This document shows positions 1 to 6,785 of a stretch of 21,103 bases of DNA, piece by piece. How positions within the stretch are numbered: position 1 is the first letter of the stretch; every line of letters starts with the position of its first letter. The DNA comes from an uncultured Bacilli bacterium. Lineage in GTDB: Bacteria; Bacillota_I; Bacilli_A; RF39; UBA660. Position numbers and translations under genes: made by a program. The stretch is taken from positions 1 through 21,103 of the forward strand of contig CALVHJ010000012.1 in assembly GCA_944327425.1 (NCBI GenBank), given 5' to 3'. The notes beneath the pieces were generated by a model. The model did no database searches. It saw only the letters and a program-made list of their open reading frames with translations, and was not told the DNA's origin.

Positions 1-928
1 TAAGTAAGTATTTGCTACTAAATGGGCGGTATAAATGAACAGTTATAGCACCTACTTTTTTACCATTTTCGAGTTCTTTATCAACGACTAATTTAATAGT
101 ATCAGTAATGCTTCCCATTGCTACAATGATATTTTCGGCATCACTTGCACCATAATATTCAAATGGTTTGTAACTTGTACCCATAATTTTGTTAATAGCT
201 TCCATGTATTCATTTACAATATCAGGAAGTGCTTCATAACTGGGATTTCTTGCTTCTTGGGTTTGGAAGAAAATATCTTCATTCATAGCCATTCCTTTTT
301 GGATGCCTGATGATACATTCAGGGCTTTCTTTTTAAATTCAGCAATTTTTTCCCAAGGAATAAGTTTTTTTAATTCTTCTTCAGGTAATTCTTTAATGCT
401 ACTAATTTCATGACTTGTTCTAAAACCATCAAAAAAATGGAGAAAAGGAATACTCCCCTTTATTGCTGATAAATGGGCTACAGCGGCTAGATTCTGGGCA
501 TCATAAACGTTTGATGAAGCAAGAATAGCAAAGCCGGTAGAACGTGTACTATAAATATCACTATGATCACCAAATATTGATAAAGCATTGGTTGCTATCG
601 TTCGGGCGGCGACATGAATTACACCTGGAAGCATTTCTCCAGCTATCTTATACATGTTTGGGATCATCAAAAGTAGACCTTGAGAAGCTGTAAAAGTAGA
701 TGCGAGCGAACCACTAATTAAAGCTCCATGAAAAGTCCCGGCAGCTCCAGCTTCACTTTGCATTTCAATAAGTTTTACAGGAGTTCCAAACATATTTAAT
801 TTATTATGACTTAATGAGTCAATATTTGAGGCCATGGGACTAGATGGCGTTATGGGATAAATACTAGATATTTCACTAAAATAATAAGCTATATCACTAC
901 ATGCAATATTTCCGTCACATATTTTCAA
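1..928 (-). CDS. nifJ: Pyruvate:ferredoxin (flavodoxin) oxidoreductase, N-terminal part
   Basis: This enzyme oxidatively decarboxylates pyruvate to acetyl-CoA with reduction of ferredoxin or flavodoxin, in the cytoplasm of anaerobes. The window holds 309 codons; the gene runs off the left edge, and full-length members are about 1,170 residues. Domain I is clear: YPITPSSP at residues 24-31, the QSEAGA segment at 57-62 carrying the glutamate expected to activate thiamine diphosphate, DHSD at 121-124 and FFDGFRTSHE at 165-174. Domain II begins near residue 240 and reaches the conserved VHLYRPF segment at the window edge. The start is TTG at 928: the frame has no ATG near it, AGGTGAT lies 5 nt upstream, and the protein begins LKICDGNIAC as the family does. 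An extended -10 promoter sits directly upstream, so it appears to be the first gene of its unit. Identification is certain; only the exact start is inferred. Confidence 0.95.
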   Translation of the reverse strand, partial: MKICDGNIACSDIAYYFSEISSIYPITPSSPMASNIDSLSHNKLNMFGTPVKLIEMQSEAGAAGTFHGALISGSLASTFTASQGLLLMIPNMYKIAGEMLPGVIHVAARTIATNALSIFGDHSDIYSTRSTGFAILASSNVYDAQNLAAVAHLSAIKGSIPFLHFFDGFRTSHEISSIKELPEEELKKLIPWEKIAEFKKKALNVSSGIQKGMAMNEDIFFQTQEARNPSYEALPDIVNEYMEAINKIMGTSYKPFEYYGASDAENIIVAMGSITDTIKLVVDKELENGKKVGAITVHLYRPFSSKYLL

Positions 929-946
929 TTATCATCACCTAGATTA

Positions 947-975
947 ATTATAGCATGGAATGTAAATATTGTCAT
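947..975 (-). promoter_or_regulatory. Promoter of nifJ (extended -10)
   Basis: On the minus strand ATGACA (970-975) and TATAAT (947-952) are separated by exactly 17 bases, with TG one base upstream of the -10. The expected start of transcription, near 940, coincides with the first base of the AGGTGAT ribosome site, giving a leader of about 12 nt. Confidence 0.75.
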
Positions 976-1021
976 GAATTATCAACAAAAGATTTTGTCT
1001 AAAGTTGTCTATTTTTTAATA

Positions 1022-1059
1022 TTTAAAAAATAATTAAAAAACTTACGAAAAGGTAAGTT
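1022..1059 (-). terminator. Intrinsic terminator after the small membrane peptide gene
   Basis: Read on the minus strand, a 7-bp stem AACTTAC/GTAAGTT (1053-1059 with 1040-1046) encloses a 6-base loop and is followed by a T-rich tract. It lies just past the stop of the 31-codon gene and before the nifJ promoter. Confidence 0.65.
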
Positions 1060-1081
1060 AATTATATTCATGGTTTTTAAA

Positions 1082-1177
1082 TTATCTTGTAACGATTGCA
1101 TAGACAATACTAGAAATAATTATAACTACTAGTATTAGAGCTAGCACTATATAAATAACTTTTTCTGATTTTTTCAT
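1082..1177 (-). CDS. Small single-span membrane peptide (31 aa)
   Basis: A short frame encodes 31 residues: a basic/polar N-terminus (MKKSEK), one hydrophobic helix of about 22 residues rich in Ile, Val and Leu, and a short basic end (VTR). It has AAAGGAA about 5-6 nt before the ATG and starts 18 nt after the stop of the upstream membrane protein gene. It is followed closely by an intrinsic terminator. These signals together make a real gene more likely than a chance frame. Its function is unknown. It could be an accessory subunit of the preceding membrane protein, or a stand-alone small membrane protein. No toxin or bacteriocin hallmark is seen. Confidence 0.6.
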   Translation of the reverse strand: MKKSEKVIYIVLALILVVIIISSIVYAIVTR

Positions 1178-1195
1178 ACTCGTTCCTTTCTAATT

Positions 1196-1999
1196 TTACC
1201 AAATTAATATTAATCCTATAATAATTATAATATATATAATCATACTTAGTAAATGCCAAAATTTTGTAAAAGTATCAGTTCCATTTTTAGTAATACCATA
1301 AAAATATTTAAATAAAGCATATCCTATGGGAGCTACTAGAAAATATACTATCTTTCCTTCTAAATAAGACCTCATTTCTAAATTAGTTAAAATATGAAGT
1401 TTACTTGTTAACATTAAGTAGCCATACATAAAGATTATTATGGTATAAATATCTAAAAATATTTTAACGTAGTCTAATACTAATTTATCTTCATATACAT
1501 ATCCCATACATGTATAAAAGCTTTCTTTTTTTACTTTCATAAGCATGTTTCTATTATTATCAGGAAATGGCATATGGAATATAATGGGAATTTTTTCGTT
1601 TTCCTTATTTAACACTAGTATTTGTTTGGGAATGTAAGTTTCTAAATTAAATAGTTCTATTTCTGATTGTAATTTATATTCTTCTTTTTTTATTGTGATA
1701 AATGTTTGGTCTGCTTTTTTTAGCTTTTTATCAAAGTGACTTACAGTAAGTACTATTATTATTAAAATATCAATAATTAAGATAGTACTGGCAAAAAAAT
1801 CTAAGGTTTGATATAAGTTTAATACTATTATATTAACAAATAGTGCACTTAAAAAGGAAATATATACAAGAATTGTATTGATTTGTTTTAAATTTTTTAA
1901 TATAAATAAAAATCTTTTATTACCAGAGAAAAATATAATAAACATTAAGATAAATGCTAACATTGATATTCCTGATAAAATTACTCTCAATTGGTCCAT
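1196..1999 (-). CDS. Multi-span membrane protein of unknown function (267 aa)
   Basis: I do not recognise the family. Hydrophobic segments fall near residues 5-24, 42-62, 66-87, 176-197, 217-235 and 243-266, so about six membrane spans are arranged as three plus three. Between them lies a hydrophilic region (about 88-175) that begins with a basic stretch (FDKKLKKADQ) and is likely cytoplasmic. That region contains no motif I can name. The ATG at 1999 is preceded by GAGGGTG at a good distance. A promoter-like pair lies at 2042-2070. The gene is probably cotranscribed with the 31-residue membrane peptide downstream. The coding character (long, Ile/Lys-rich, normal for the window) supports a real gene. 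Confidence 0.8.
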   Translation of the reverse strand: MDQLRVILSGISMLAFILMFIIFFSGNKRFLFILKNLKQINTILVYISFLSALFVNIIVLNLYQTLDFFASTILIIDILIIIVLTVSHFDKKLKKADQTFITIKKEEYKLQSEIELFNLETYIPKQILVLNKENEKIPIIFHMPFPDNNRNMLMKVKKESFYTCMGYVYEDKLVLDYVKIFLDIYTIIIFMYGYLMLTSKLHILTNLEMRSYLEGKIVYFLVAPIGYALFKYFYGITKNGTDTFTKFWHLLSMIIYIIIIIGLILIW

Positions 2000-2041
2000 T
2001 TTGCTTACACCCTCATACTTTGTTTTATTTAATCTAGTTTT

Positions 2042-2070
2042 ATTTTATCAATATAATGCTTGAGTCACAA
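2042..2070 (-). promoter_or_regulatory. Possible promoter of the 267-aa membrane protein gene
   Basis: TTGTGA (2065-2070) and TAAAAT (2042-2047) on the minus strand are 17 bases apart, upstream of the ribosome site. Both hexamers deviate by two bases or fewer from consensus. No extended -10 is present. Confidence 0.45.
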
Positions 2071-2119
2071 GTACTTTTTATACAAAGTTACTAATTTTAC
2101 AACAATTTAACAATTAATC

Positions 2120-2144
2120 AAAAAAGATTAGATCTCTCTAATCT
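2120..2144 (-). terminator. Intrinsic terminator overlapping the yebC stop codon
   Basis: On the minus strand an 8-bp perfect stem AGATTAGA/TCTAATCT closes on a GAGA tetraloop and is followed by a run of six T. The TAG stop of the YebC gene (2138-2140) lies inside the stem-loop. Confidence 0.85.
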
Positions 2145-2860
2145 CTTCCATTTACATTGTGATAAATGTTAGTTACATCTTCAATATCATCAAGCATTTT
2201 TACTAGTTTATCAAAAGTTTCTAAATCTTCAGGACTTAAATCAACTTTATTTTTGGGAAACATTCCTACTTCATCTAATTCATATTCAACTTGAGGATTA
2301 ATACTTTCAATTATATCTTTAGTACTATTTAAGTCATTAGGATGAATACTAATGGTTAATTCACCATCAATATTTTCAAATTCTATTGGCTCAATGCCAT
2401 GTTCAAGTAGACTTTCAAATATTTCCTCTTCTTTAGTGGTTTTAAAAGAAAGAATAGCTAAGTAATCATAGTTATATGCTACTGAATTAGTTACTCCTAA
2501 ACTTTTGTGAACTTTGTTAAAAGCGGCTCTTACATTACCAACAGTACGATTAACATTATCAGTTAAAGTTTTGATTATGAGCGTAGATGATCCAGGGCCA
2601 AAGCCTTCATATATAACTTCATGATAGTCTTCTCCACCTACTCCTCTTGCTTTATCAATGGCTCTATTAATAATGTCACTAGGTACTTGAGCTTTTTTAG
2701 CTTTATCTACAATTCTTTTTAATAATACGTTACTTTCTATTTCAGTTCCACCTTTTTTGGCGGCTAAATAAATTTCTTTAGCAAAGGTCGAATATGTTTT
2801 AGCTTTAATAGCTCCAGTTTTTTGGATGCTTGCTTTTCTAACTTCATATGCACGTCCCAT
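2138..2860 (-). CDS. YebC/PmpR-family protein, YebC2 (YeeI-like) type
   Basis: This is a cytoplasmic protein of 240 residues with the family's usual length and layout. The basic N-terminal domain contains KEIYLAAKKGG (about 28-38), then AKKAQVPSDIINRAIDKA (about 54-71), YEGFGPGSS (about 84-92) and TDNVNRTVGNVRAAF (about 100-114). It ends with the usual VTNIYHNV. The MGR start and 'IYHNV' end match the YebC2/YeeI branch more than the MAGHSKW branch. YebC proteins were first described as transcription regulators; recent work on YebC and YebC2 supports a role at the ribosome in relieving stalling, for example on proline runs. The ATG has GGAGGG 5 nt upstream and its own promoter at 2883-2912. 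The nearby collagen-like gene has many isolated prolines but no polyproline, so no link is claimed. Confidence 0.93.
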   Translation of the reverse strand: MGRAYEVRKASIQKTGAIKAKTYSTFAKEIYLAAKKGGTEIESNVLLKRIVDKAKKAQVPSDIINRAIDKARGVGGEDYHEVIYEGFGPGSSTLIIKTLTDNVNRTVGNVRAAFNKVHKSLGVTNSVAYNYDYLAILSFKTTKEEEIFESLLEHGIEPIEFENIDGELTISIHPNDLNSTKDIIESINPQVEYELDEVGMFPKNKVDLSPEDLETFDKLVKMLDDIEDVTNIYHNVNGRD

Positions 2861-2882
2861 AATATCCCTCCAAACTTAGTAA

Positions 2883-2912
2883 ATTATATCACTATATTAT
2901 ATCTTATGTCTA
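2883..2912 (-). promoter_or_regulatory. Promoter of the yebC-type gene
   Basis: TAGACA (2907-2912) and TATAAT (2883-2888) on the minus strand are 18 bases apart, with TG one base before the -10. It sits between the patatin stop and the YebC gene, so the latter can be transcribed independently. The predicted leader is about 16 nt. Confidence 0.7.
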
Positions 2913-2915
2913 GAC

Positions 2916-3965
2916 TTAGAAGAAGTATTTTAAGTTTTTAATATAGTGGTAAATAAAATGATTTTTTTGATAATCTTTTTTTATTTTCTTAATTATTTTT
3001 TTGGAATTATATATTTGATAATAATTTATTTGTTCTTTTTCCATAATATATTCAAGAGCTTTTATGGTAGTTTCTTTGTAACTTTTGGATTTAAAAAAGT
3101 TTTTAATACGGCGATATTCGTATTTGGGTATTTTTCGATTTAGCCATTTATAATATTTTTTACTTTTTCTTTTAAAAACATATTGATATCCATCTAGATT
3201 TTTAAGTATTCTTAAAGTATCATAATAACCCATTTTAATATTTTCATCTATTCTTTGGGGATCTACTTCTAAAACACCACCTAGACTTCTTTTAGGTTCA
3301 ATAATAGTTACATCAGCGTTAGAATCATATTTTCTTCTTATTCCTAGACCATGAATTTTTATTAAATAAACTTTTTTATATCCTTTTTTTAATAACATAT
3401 TGACGGGTCCAATATCATAAAAACCACCATCTAAATAATAATTATCATCTATTAATCTTTCCATTTTAAAAATAGGAAGAAATGCACTGGCTAAGACATA
3501 ATCTTTTATTTTATCTTTGTTCATTTCTTCTTTAAATAGACAAACAGGTTTTAAATCTTTTAGACGAACTGTTACAAGGCCAAAATCAATATCACTTTTT
3601 AATAATTCGTCTATGTCTACTTCTTTATCTATTAATTCTTTTAAGCCATTTAATTCAATTCCTTTATTAATAAGAATTTTTACTAGGTCTAAAAAGATGG
3701 ATTTTAGATTTTTTAGATTAACTTTTTTACTATTTACAGCTTCTACATATTCCTTGGAAAAGCCAAAAATAGAGGCCATATTACTATTACGCCATATTCG
3801 GGGAAGTAATTCTCCTTTATTGCTTGCTATAATAATGCCATTTAATGCACCAATACTAGTTCCACATACACCATCTATTTTGATGCCACACTCTAAAAAA
3901 GCCATGTAAGCACCGGCTTGATAGGCTCCTCTAACCCCTCCACCTTCTAAAGCTAAACCAATCAT
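2916..3965 (-). CDS. Patatin-like phospholipase (YjjU/RssA-like serine lipase)
   Basis: The protein is a predicted serine acyl hydrolase with a Ser-Asp dyad that cleaves acyl chains from phospholipids or related lipids. All family hallmarks are present: the oxyanion loop EGGGVRG at residues 7-13, the nucleophile elbow GTSIG at 35-39 with Ser37, and LDGG at 178-181 with Asp179. At 349 residues it resembles YjjU-type patatins, with a C-terminal extension (about 255-349) very rich in Lys and Tyr that may contact membrane lipids. No signal peptide is seen, so it should act inside the cell. The ATG overlaps the upstream epimerase stop (ATGA), which indicates translational coupling in the ZIP-epimerase-patatin operon. 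The true substrate cannot be read from sequence. Confidence 0.92.
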   Translation of the reverse strand: MIGLALEGGGVRGAYQAGAYMAFLECGIKIDGVCGTSIGALNGIIIASNKGELLPRIWRNSNMASIFGFSKEYVEAVNSKKVNLKNLKSIFLDLVKILINKGIELNGLKELIDKEVDIDELLKSDIDFGLVTVRLKDLKPVCLFKEEMNKDKIKDYVLASAFLPIFKMERLIDDNYYLDGGFYDIGPVNMLLKKGYKKVYLIKIHGLGIRRKYDSNADVTIIEPKRSLGGVLEVDPQRIDENIKMGYYDTLRILKNLDGYQYVFKRKSKKYYKWLNRKIPKYEYRRIKNFFKSKSYKETTIKALEYIMEKEQINYYQIYNSKKIIKKIKKDYQKNHFIYHYIKNLKYFF

Positions 3966-4966
3966 TTATTATTTCGACTCCTAAAAATAGTAAATGGCTT
4001 TTTTAAAAGGGAAGTTATTTTTCCACGATTTTTTCTTTTGAGAAAAATAACTATTGGTTTTGCTAATATTTTGGCTATTTTTCGGCCTTTTACTTGTCTT
4101 TTTAAACGCATATAATATGATGATAAAGAATCACTGCGAAATTCTAATATTTGTTCTAAATCATCACCATCTTCATATACATGACAGTAAAAATTTTTGT
4201 CAATAAATAGTAAAGTTAATATGTATTTAAAACTTAATCCATATATACTTAAAACACTAGCAAGAATATCACGGTAAGTAGCAGTTGTAGCATTACCACC
4301 GGTGCCGTTATATATTTTACCAGTTAACTCTTTTAACTTATTAAGAGAAGAAGCAAATAAATAGCCAGCATCGTTATCAGTTATAGCTTCTACTTCTTCA
4401 TTTAATTTGACATTATACATAAAAGCATTGTTTTTAGGATTAGTTAATAATAAAGGAATTCTGATAATAGTGTATTTTTTTAAGTGTTTAGTTATATATT
4501 TTTCGATTTTTAATTTAGTATTACTATAATAATCTAGAGGGGTTAAATCAGATGGAGTATTTATATTAGCTATTTTTTTAGGGCCATAAATAGTAGTAGA
4601 TGAAGCATAAATTAAGTGAGCATGATGGTTATAGTTATTCATCGCTTTTACAATGTTTTTGGTGCCTTCATAGTCCATTTTTTCCATTAAGTTAGATTTG
4701 ATATCCGCTATAGGAGGCATAAATCCAGCAAGATGAATAATATAGTCATGATCTTTTACTAAAGCATCAACAAGAATACTATCATTTATATCACCATAAA
4801 TTAAATTAACACGACGACGATATTTTTTTAAACGTTTTTGACTGTTTTTATTGCGGAGATCTAAGGCTGTTATTTCATATTTTCCTTCACTTAATAAATA
4901 TTTTATAACATTAAGACCTATGGCTCCGGCAGCTCCGGTTACTAAAACTTTTTTCACTTCAATCAC
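3962..4966 (-). CDS. NAD(P)-dependent epimerase/dehydratase, extended SDR family
   Basis: An extended short-chain dehydrogenase with an N-terminal Rossmann fold: TGAAGAIG at residues 10-17, the acidic ALDLRN at the end of strand 2 (suggesting NAD preference), GDIND at 58-62, and HLAG at 78-81. The active site is visible as ASSTTIYG (121-128) and YYSNTK with Tyr147 and Lys151. Members act on nucleotide sugars, sterols or other alcohols; the C-terminal half (about 200-334) is divergent and ends in a strongly basic tail, so the substrate is unknown. The start at 4966 lies 9 nt after the ZIP gene's stop, and its TGA overlaps the patatin ATG. Placement between a metal transporter and a lipase does not reveal a pathway. 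Confidence 0.88.
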   Translation of the reverse strand: MIEVKKVLVTGAAGAIGLNVIKYLLSEGKYEITALDLRNKNSQKRLKKYRRRVNLIYGDINDSILVDALVKDHDYIIHLAGFMPPIADIKSNLMEKMDYEGTKNIVKAMNNYNHHAHLIYASSTTIYGPKKIANINTPSDLTPLDYYSNTKLKIEKYITKHLKKYTIIRIPLLLTNPKNNAFMYNVKLNEEVEAITDNDAGYLFASSLNKLKELTGKIYNGTGGNATTATYRDILASVLSIYGLSFKYILTLLFIDKNFYCHVYEDGDDLEQILEFRSDSLSSYYMRLKRQVKGRKIAKILAKPIVIFLKRKNRGKITSLLKKPFTIFRSRNNK

Positions 4967-4975
4967 TTCCTCTTC

Positions 4976-5728
4976 TTAAATAAACATAGATATTAAGATA
5001 ATAATAATTCCGGTTATCAAACCTATAATTGTTTCTTTTTTGCGTAAATTAACTAATAATTCTGGTAATAACTCCATAAATAGGATGTATAACAACATTC
5101 CTAAAGTAATAAGGCTAATAATAGCTAAAACTAAAGAAGATATATCACCAATTATTAAAAAGATAATTCCGCCTACTAAGCTTGATAAAGTTAGACTTAA
5201 TACTAAGAGTTTGTTCTTTTTAATATCTATTGAGCTAAATATATGAGTTCCTAAAGGGATATTGTGTAATGCTACCGATAGACATACCATTAGACCTATT
5301 TTATAATCATTTAAAGTCATGCCCGCTATAGCAAAACCTTCTAATAAATTATGTAGTATTAAACTTATTAAAGTAAGAGTGCCAATATGTTTAATGTGAG
5401 AAGTGTGTTCTTCTTGGTTTGTTTCGTTATCGTGATGGTCATGATGATGATCGGGTATAAAAAAATCTAATAGTTTTAATATAGCAATACCTAAAATAGC
5501 AAATATGAGAATAATAAGTATTTTAAAACTTAAATCATAACCATCTAAAAGCTCTAAAATCTCAGGTATTAAATCCATTATTAATAAATTTATAATAATT
5601 ACTATTGCTAATGATATACTAAAAGCATTTAGTTTTTCTTTGTTCTTTACTTTTAAAGAAATTAAACCGCCAATTAAAAAGAATAATCCGGCAATAAAAG
5701 TTAATATAATTCCATAATATTTATTCAT
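4976..5728 (-). CDS. ZIP-family metal (zinc/iron) transporter
   Basis: A polytopic membrane protein of 250 residues with about eight hydrophobic helices, as expected for ZIP (ZupT/GufA) importers of Zn2+, Fe2+ or Mn2+. A histidine-rich loop (HHHDHHD, about residues 94-100, with more His to 114) precedes helix 4, the usual metal-sensing or metal-binding loop. Helix 4 carries HNLLEG (126-131) and helix 5 carries HNIPLG (155-160). In most members the second motif is HNIPEG; here the metal-ligand glutamate is leucine, so the binuclear site may be changed to a single site. It is the first gene of the operon with the epimerase and patatin and has a well-formed promoter. The ribosome site GGGTG is modest. 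Confidence 0.93.
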   Translation of the reverse strand: MNKYYGIILTFIAGLFFLIGGLISLKVKNKEKLNAFSISLAIVIIINLLIMDLIPEILELLDGYDLSFKILIILIFAILGIAILKLLDFFIPDHHHDHHDNETNQEEHTSHIKHIGTLTLISLILHNLLEGFAIAGMTLNDYKIGLMVCLSVALHNIPLGTHIFSSIDIKKNKLLVLSLTLSSLVGGIIFLIIGDISSLVLAIISLITLGMLLYILFMELLPELLVNLRKKETIIGLITGIIIILISMFI

Positions 5729-5746
5729 ATTTAAACACCCAATTTA

Positions 5747-5775
5747 ATTATACCTTTATTTAGTGATTTAAGCAA
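5747..5775 (-). promoter_or_regulatory. Promoter of the ZIP-epimerase-patatin operon
   Basis: TTGCTT (5770-5775) and a consensus TATAAT (5747-5752) are 17 bases apart on the minus strand. The predicted start near 5740 is only about 12 nt before the ATG. No obvious Fur or Zur palindrome overlaps it. Confidence 0.75.
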
Positions 5776-5787
5776 ATAATTTTGTAA

Positions 5788-5818
5788 GAAAAAACTATGT
5801 TTATAAAAATAAACATAG
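5788..5818 (-). terminator. Strong intrinsic terminator
   Basis: A 9-bp perfect stem CTATGTTTA/TAAACATAG with a 6-base loop is followed by TTTTTT on the minus strand. It ends either the zinc-ribbon operon or the candidate small RNA that begins near 5860. Confidence 0.85.
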
Positions 5819-5860
5819 CTTGGTATGGAAAGTAGATAGTTAATATTAATTAACTTCTAC
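5788..5860 (-). ncRNA. Candidate small RNA (~73 nt) with its own promoter and terminator
   Basis: Between the zinc-ribbon operon and the ZIP operon a promoter (5867-5895) points into a 73-nt stretch that has no convincing reading frame. The predicted RNA folds as a 5' hairpin, made from the near-perfect inverted repeat at about 5829-5862 (arms AAGTAGA...GTTAAT against ATTAAC...TCTACTT). A short unpaired stretch (TTCCATACCAAG) follows, then the terminator hairpin and its U-run. This promoter-hairpin-linker-terminator layout is typical of regulatory small RNAs. The 5' arm may instead be part of a 3' untranslated region of the upstream operon. No known RNA family is recognised. Confidence 0.5.
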
Positions 5861-5866
5861 TTCTTA

Positions 5867-5895
5867 AGTATATCACATATTTTTATAATATACAA
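5867..5895 (-). promoter_or_regulatory. Promoter upstream of the candidate small RNA
   Basis: TTGTAT (5890-5895) and TATACT (5867-5872) on the minus strand are exactly 17 bases apart, with TG one base upstream of the -10. No protein gene starts downstream for about 140 nt and two hairpins intervene, so it would not normally serve the ZIP gene. Confidence 0.6.
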
Positions 5896-5907
5896 TACCC
5901 TAAATCA

Positions 5908-6765
5908 CTACCAATCAAAACGATCGTTATAATTATTTTGATCAGTTATAGCATCATAAGTATCACCTAATACGCTTCCACCTACAATTAAGATAGCAGC
6001 AATAGCAATGACAATATTTAAGACAACAATACTTGTTAAAGCATAACTTTGACGATCTTCTCTAATATTTGTTTCTTTAATAAAGCCAATTATGAAGTTG
6101 AAGAAACAAGCAATGCTTATTATTAAGAATGCAATTAATCCTAAAACATTTAATAAAGTAACATTTATAAGATAAATAATAGCCATTCCTAAATAAGCTA
6201 GTACTAATGGTGAGTTACTTATTATATATAGTTTAAATGATTTTTTGAAACTATAATCGTTATTTCTTGTTATTTTAGCAACAATTAAAGTTGAAACGAT
6301 AGGAATAATAGCCATTAATGCATAAATTAATATTCCATAAATAAATACTTTGAAATAATTAATTCCTATCACAGAACTTGATAATCCAAATGTAGCATCT
6401 GAAAGACCACTTTCAACATTACTCATTATCGCCATTAAATATAAGGCAAAAGAGATTGCTAATACTATAACAAGGATAATACTTTTATTAGTATCTTTAC
6501 TTGCCACTTCTTCTTTTATGGTTGATAGTGGCTTTTTGAAGGTGTTTATAATAGTATTCCAAATATCTTTACAAGTGTTAACTATTACATCGCCATTAAT
6601 TGTATTAGTATTTGTTTGTTCATTGGAACTGCAACTACATTCCTCCCCTTCAGCTAATTCTTTACCACATTTAGTACAGAATCTTTTCTCTACTTTTACT
6701 TCTTCAACTTCTACTTTTTTCTTAGGTGCACTTTTCTTTGTTGTTTCTTTTTTTTCTTCAGCCAT
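5908..6765 (-). CDS. Zinc-ribbon multi-span membrane protein (Yip1-like layout)
   Basis: The protein has 285 residues: a Lys/Glu-rich cytoplasmic N-terminus, a small zinc ribbon (FCTKCG at about 29-34 and CSC at 43-45, four Cys), an amphipathic linker (about 56-90), then roughly five membrane helices between about 95 and 272 and an acidic tail. The arrangement resembles Yip1/DUF-type zinc-ribbon membrane proteins common in low-GC Bacillota; no catalytic motif is seen and function is unknown. I prefer the ATG at 6765 to the in-frame GTG at 6774, because AAGGAG lies about 10 nt before the ATG but abuts the GTG. It follows the other zinc-ribbon protein by 20 nt, in one operon. Confidence 0.82.
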   Translation of the reverse strand: MAEEKKETTKKSAPKKKVEVEEVKVEKRFCTKCGKELAEGEECSCSSNEQTNTNTINGDVIVNTCKDIWNTIINTFKKPLSTIKEEVASKDTNKSIILVIVLAISFALYLMAIMSNVESGLSDATFGLSSSVIGINYFKVFIYGILIYALMAIIPIVSTLIVAKITRNNDYSFKKSFKLYIISNSPLVLAYLGMAIIYLINVTLLNVLGLIAFLIISIACFFNFIIGFIKETNIREDRQSYALTSIVVLNIVIAIAAILIVGGSVLGDTYDAITDQNNYNDRFDW

Positions 6766-6785
6766 TTTACTCACACTCCTTCTAT

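Noticed and set aside
2946..3143. Plus-strand hydrophobic frame opposite the patatin tail
   Set aside because: It is a shadow of the Lys-rich C-terminus of the patatin gene (AAA/AAG read as TTT/CTT) and has no ribosome site.
3962..3964. Mycoplasma-type genetic code (UGA as tryptophan)
   Set aside because: The epimerase stop is TGA, overlapping the patatin ATG in the common ATGA arrangement. All tryptophans seen are TGG, and long genes lack internal UGA.
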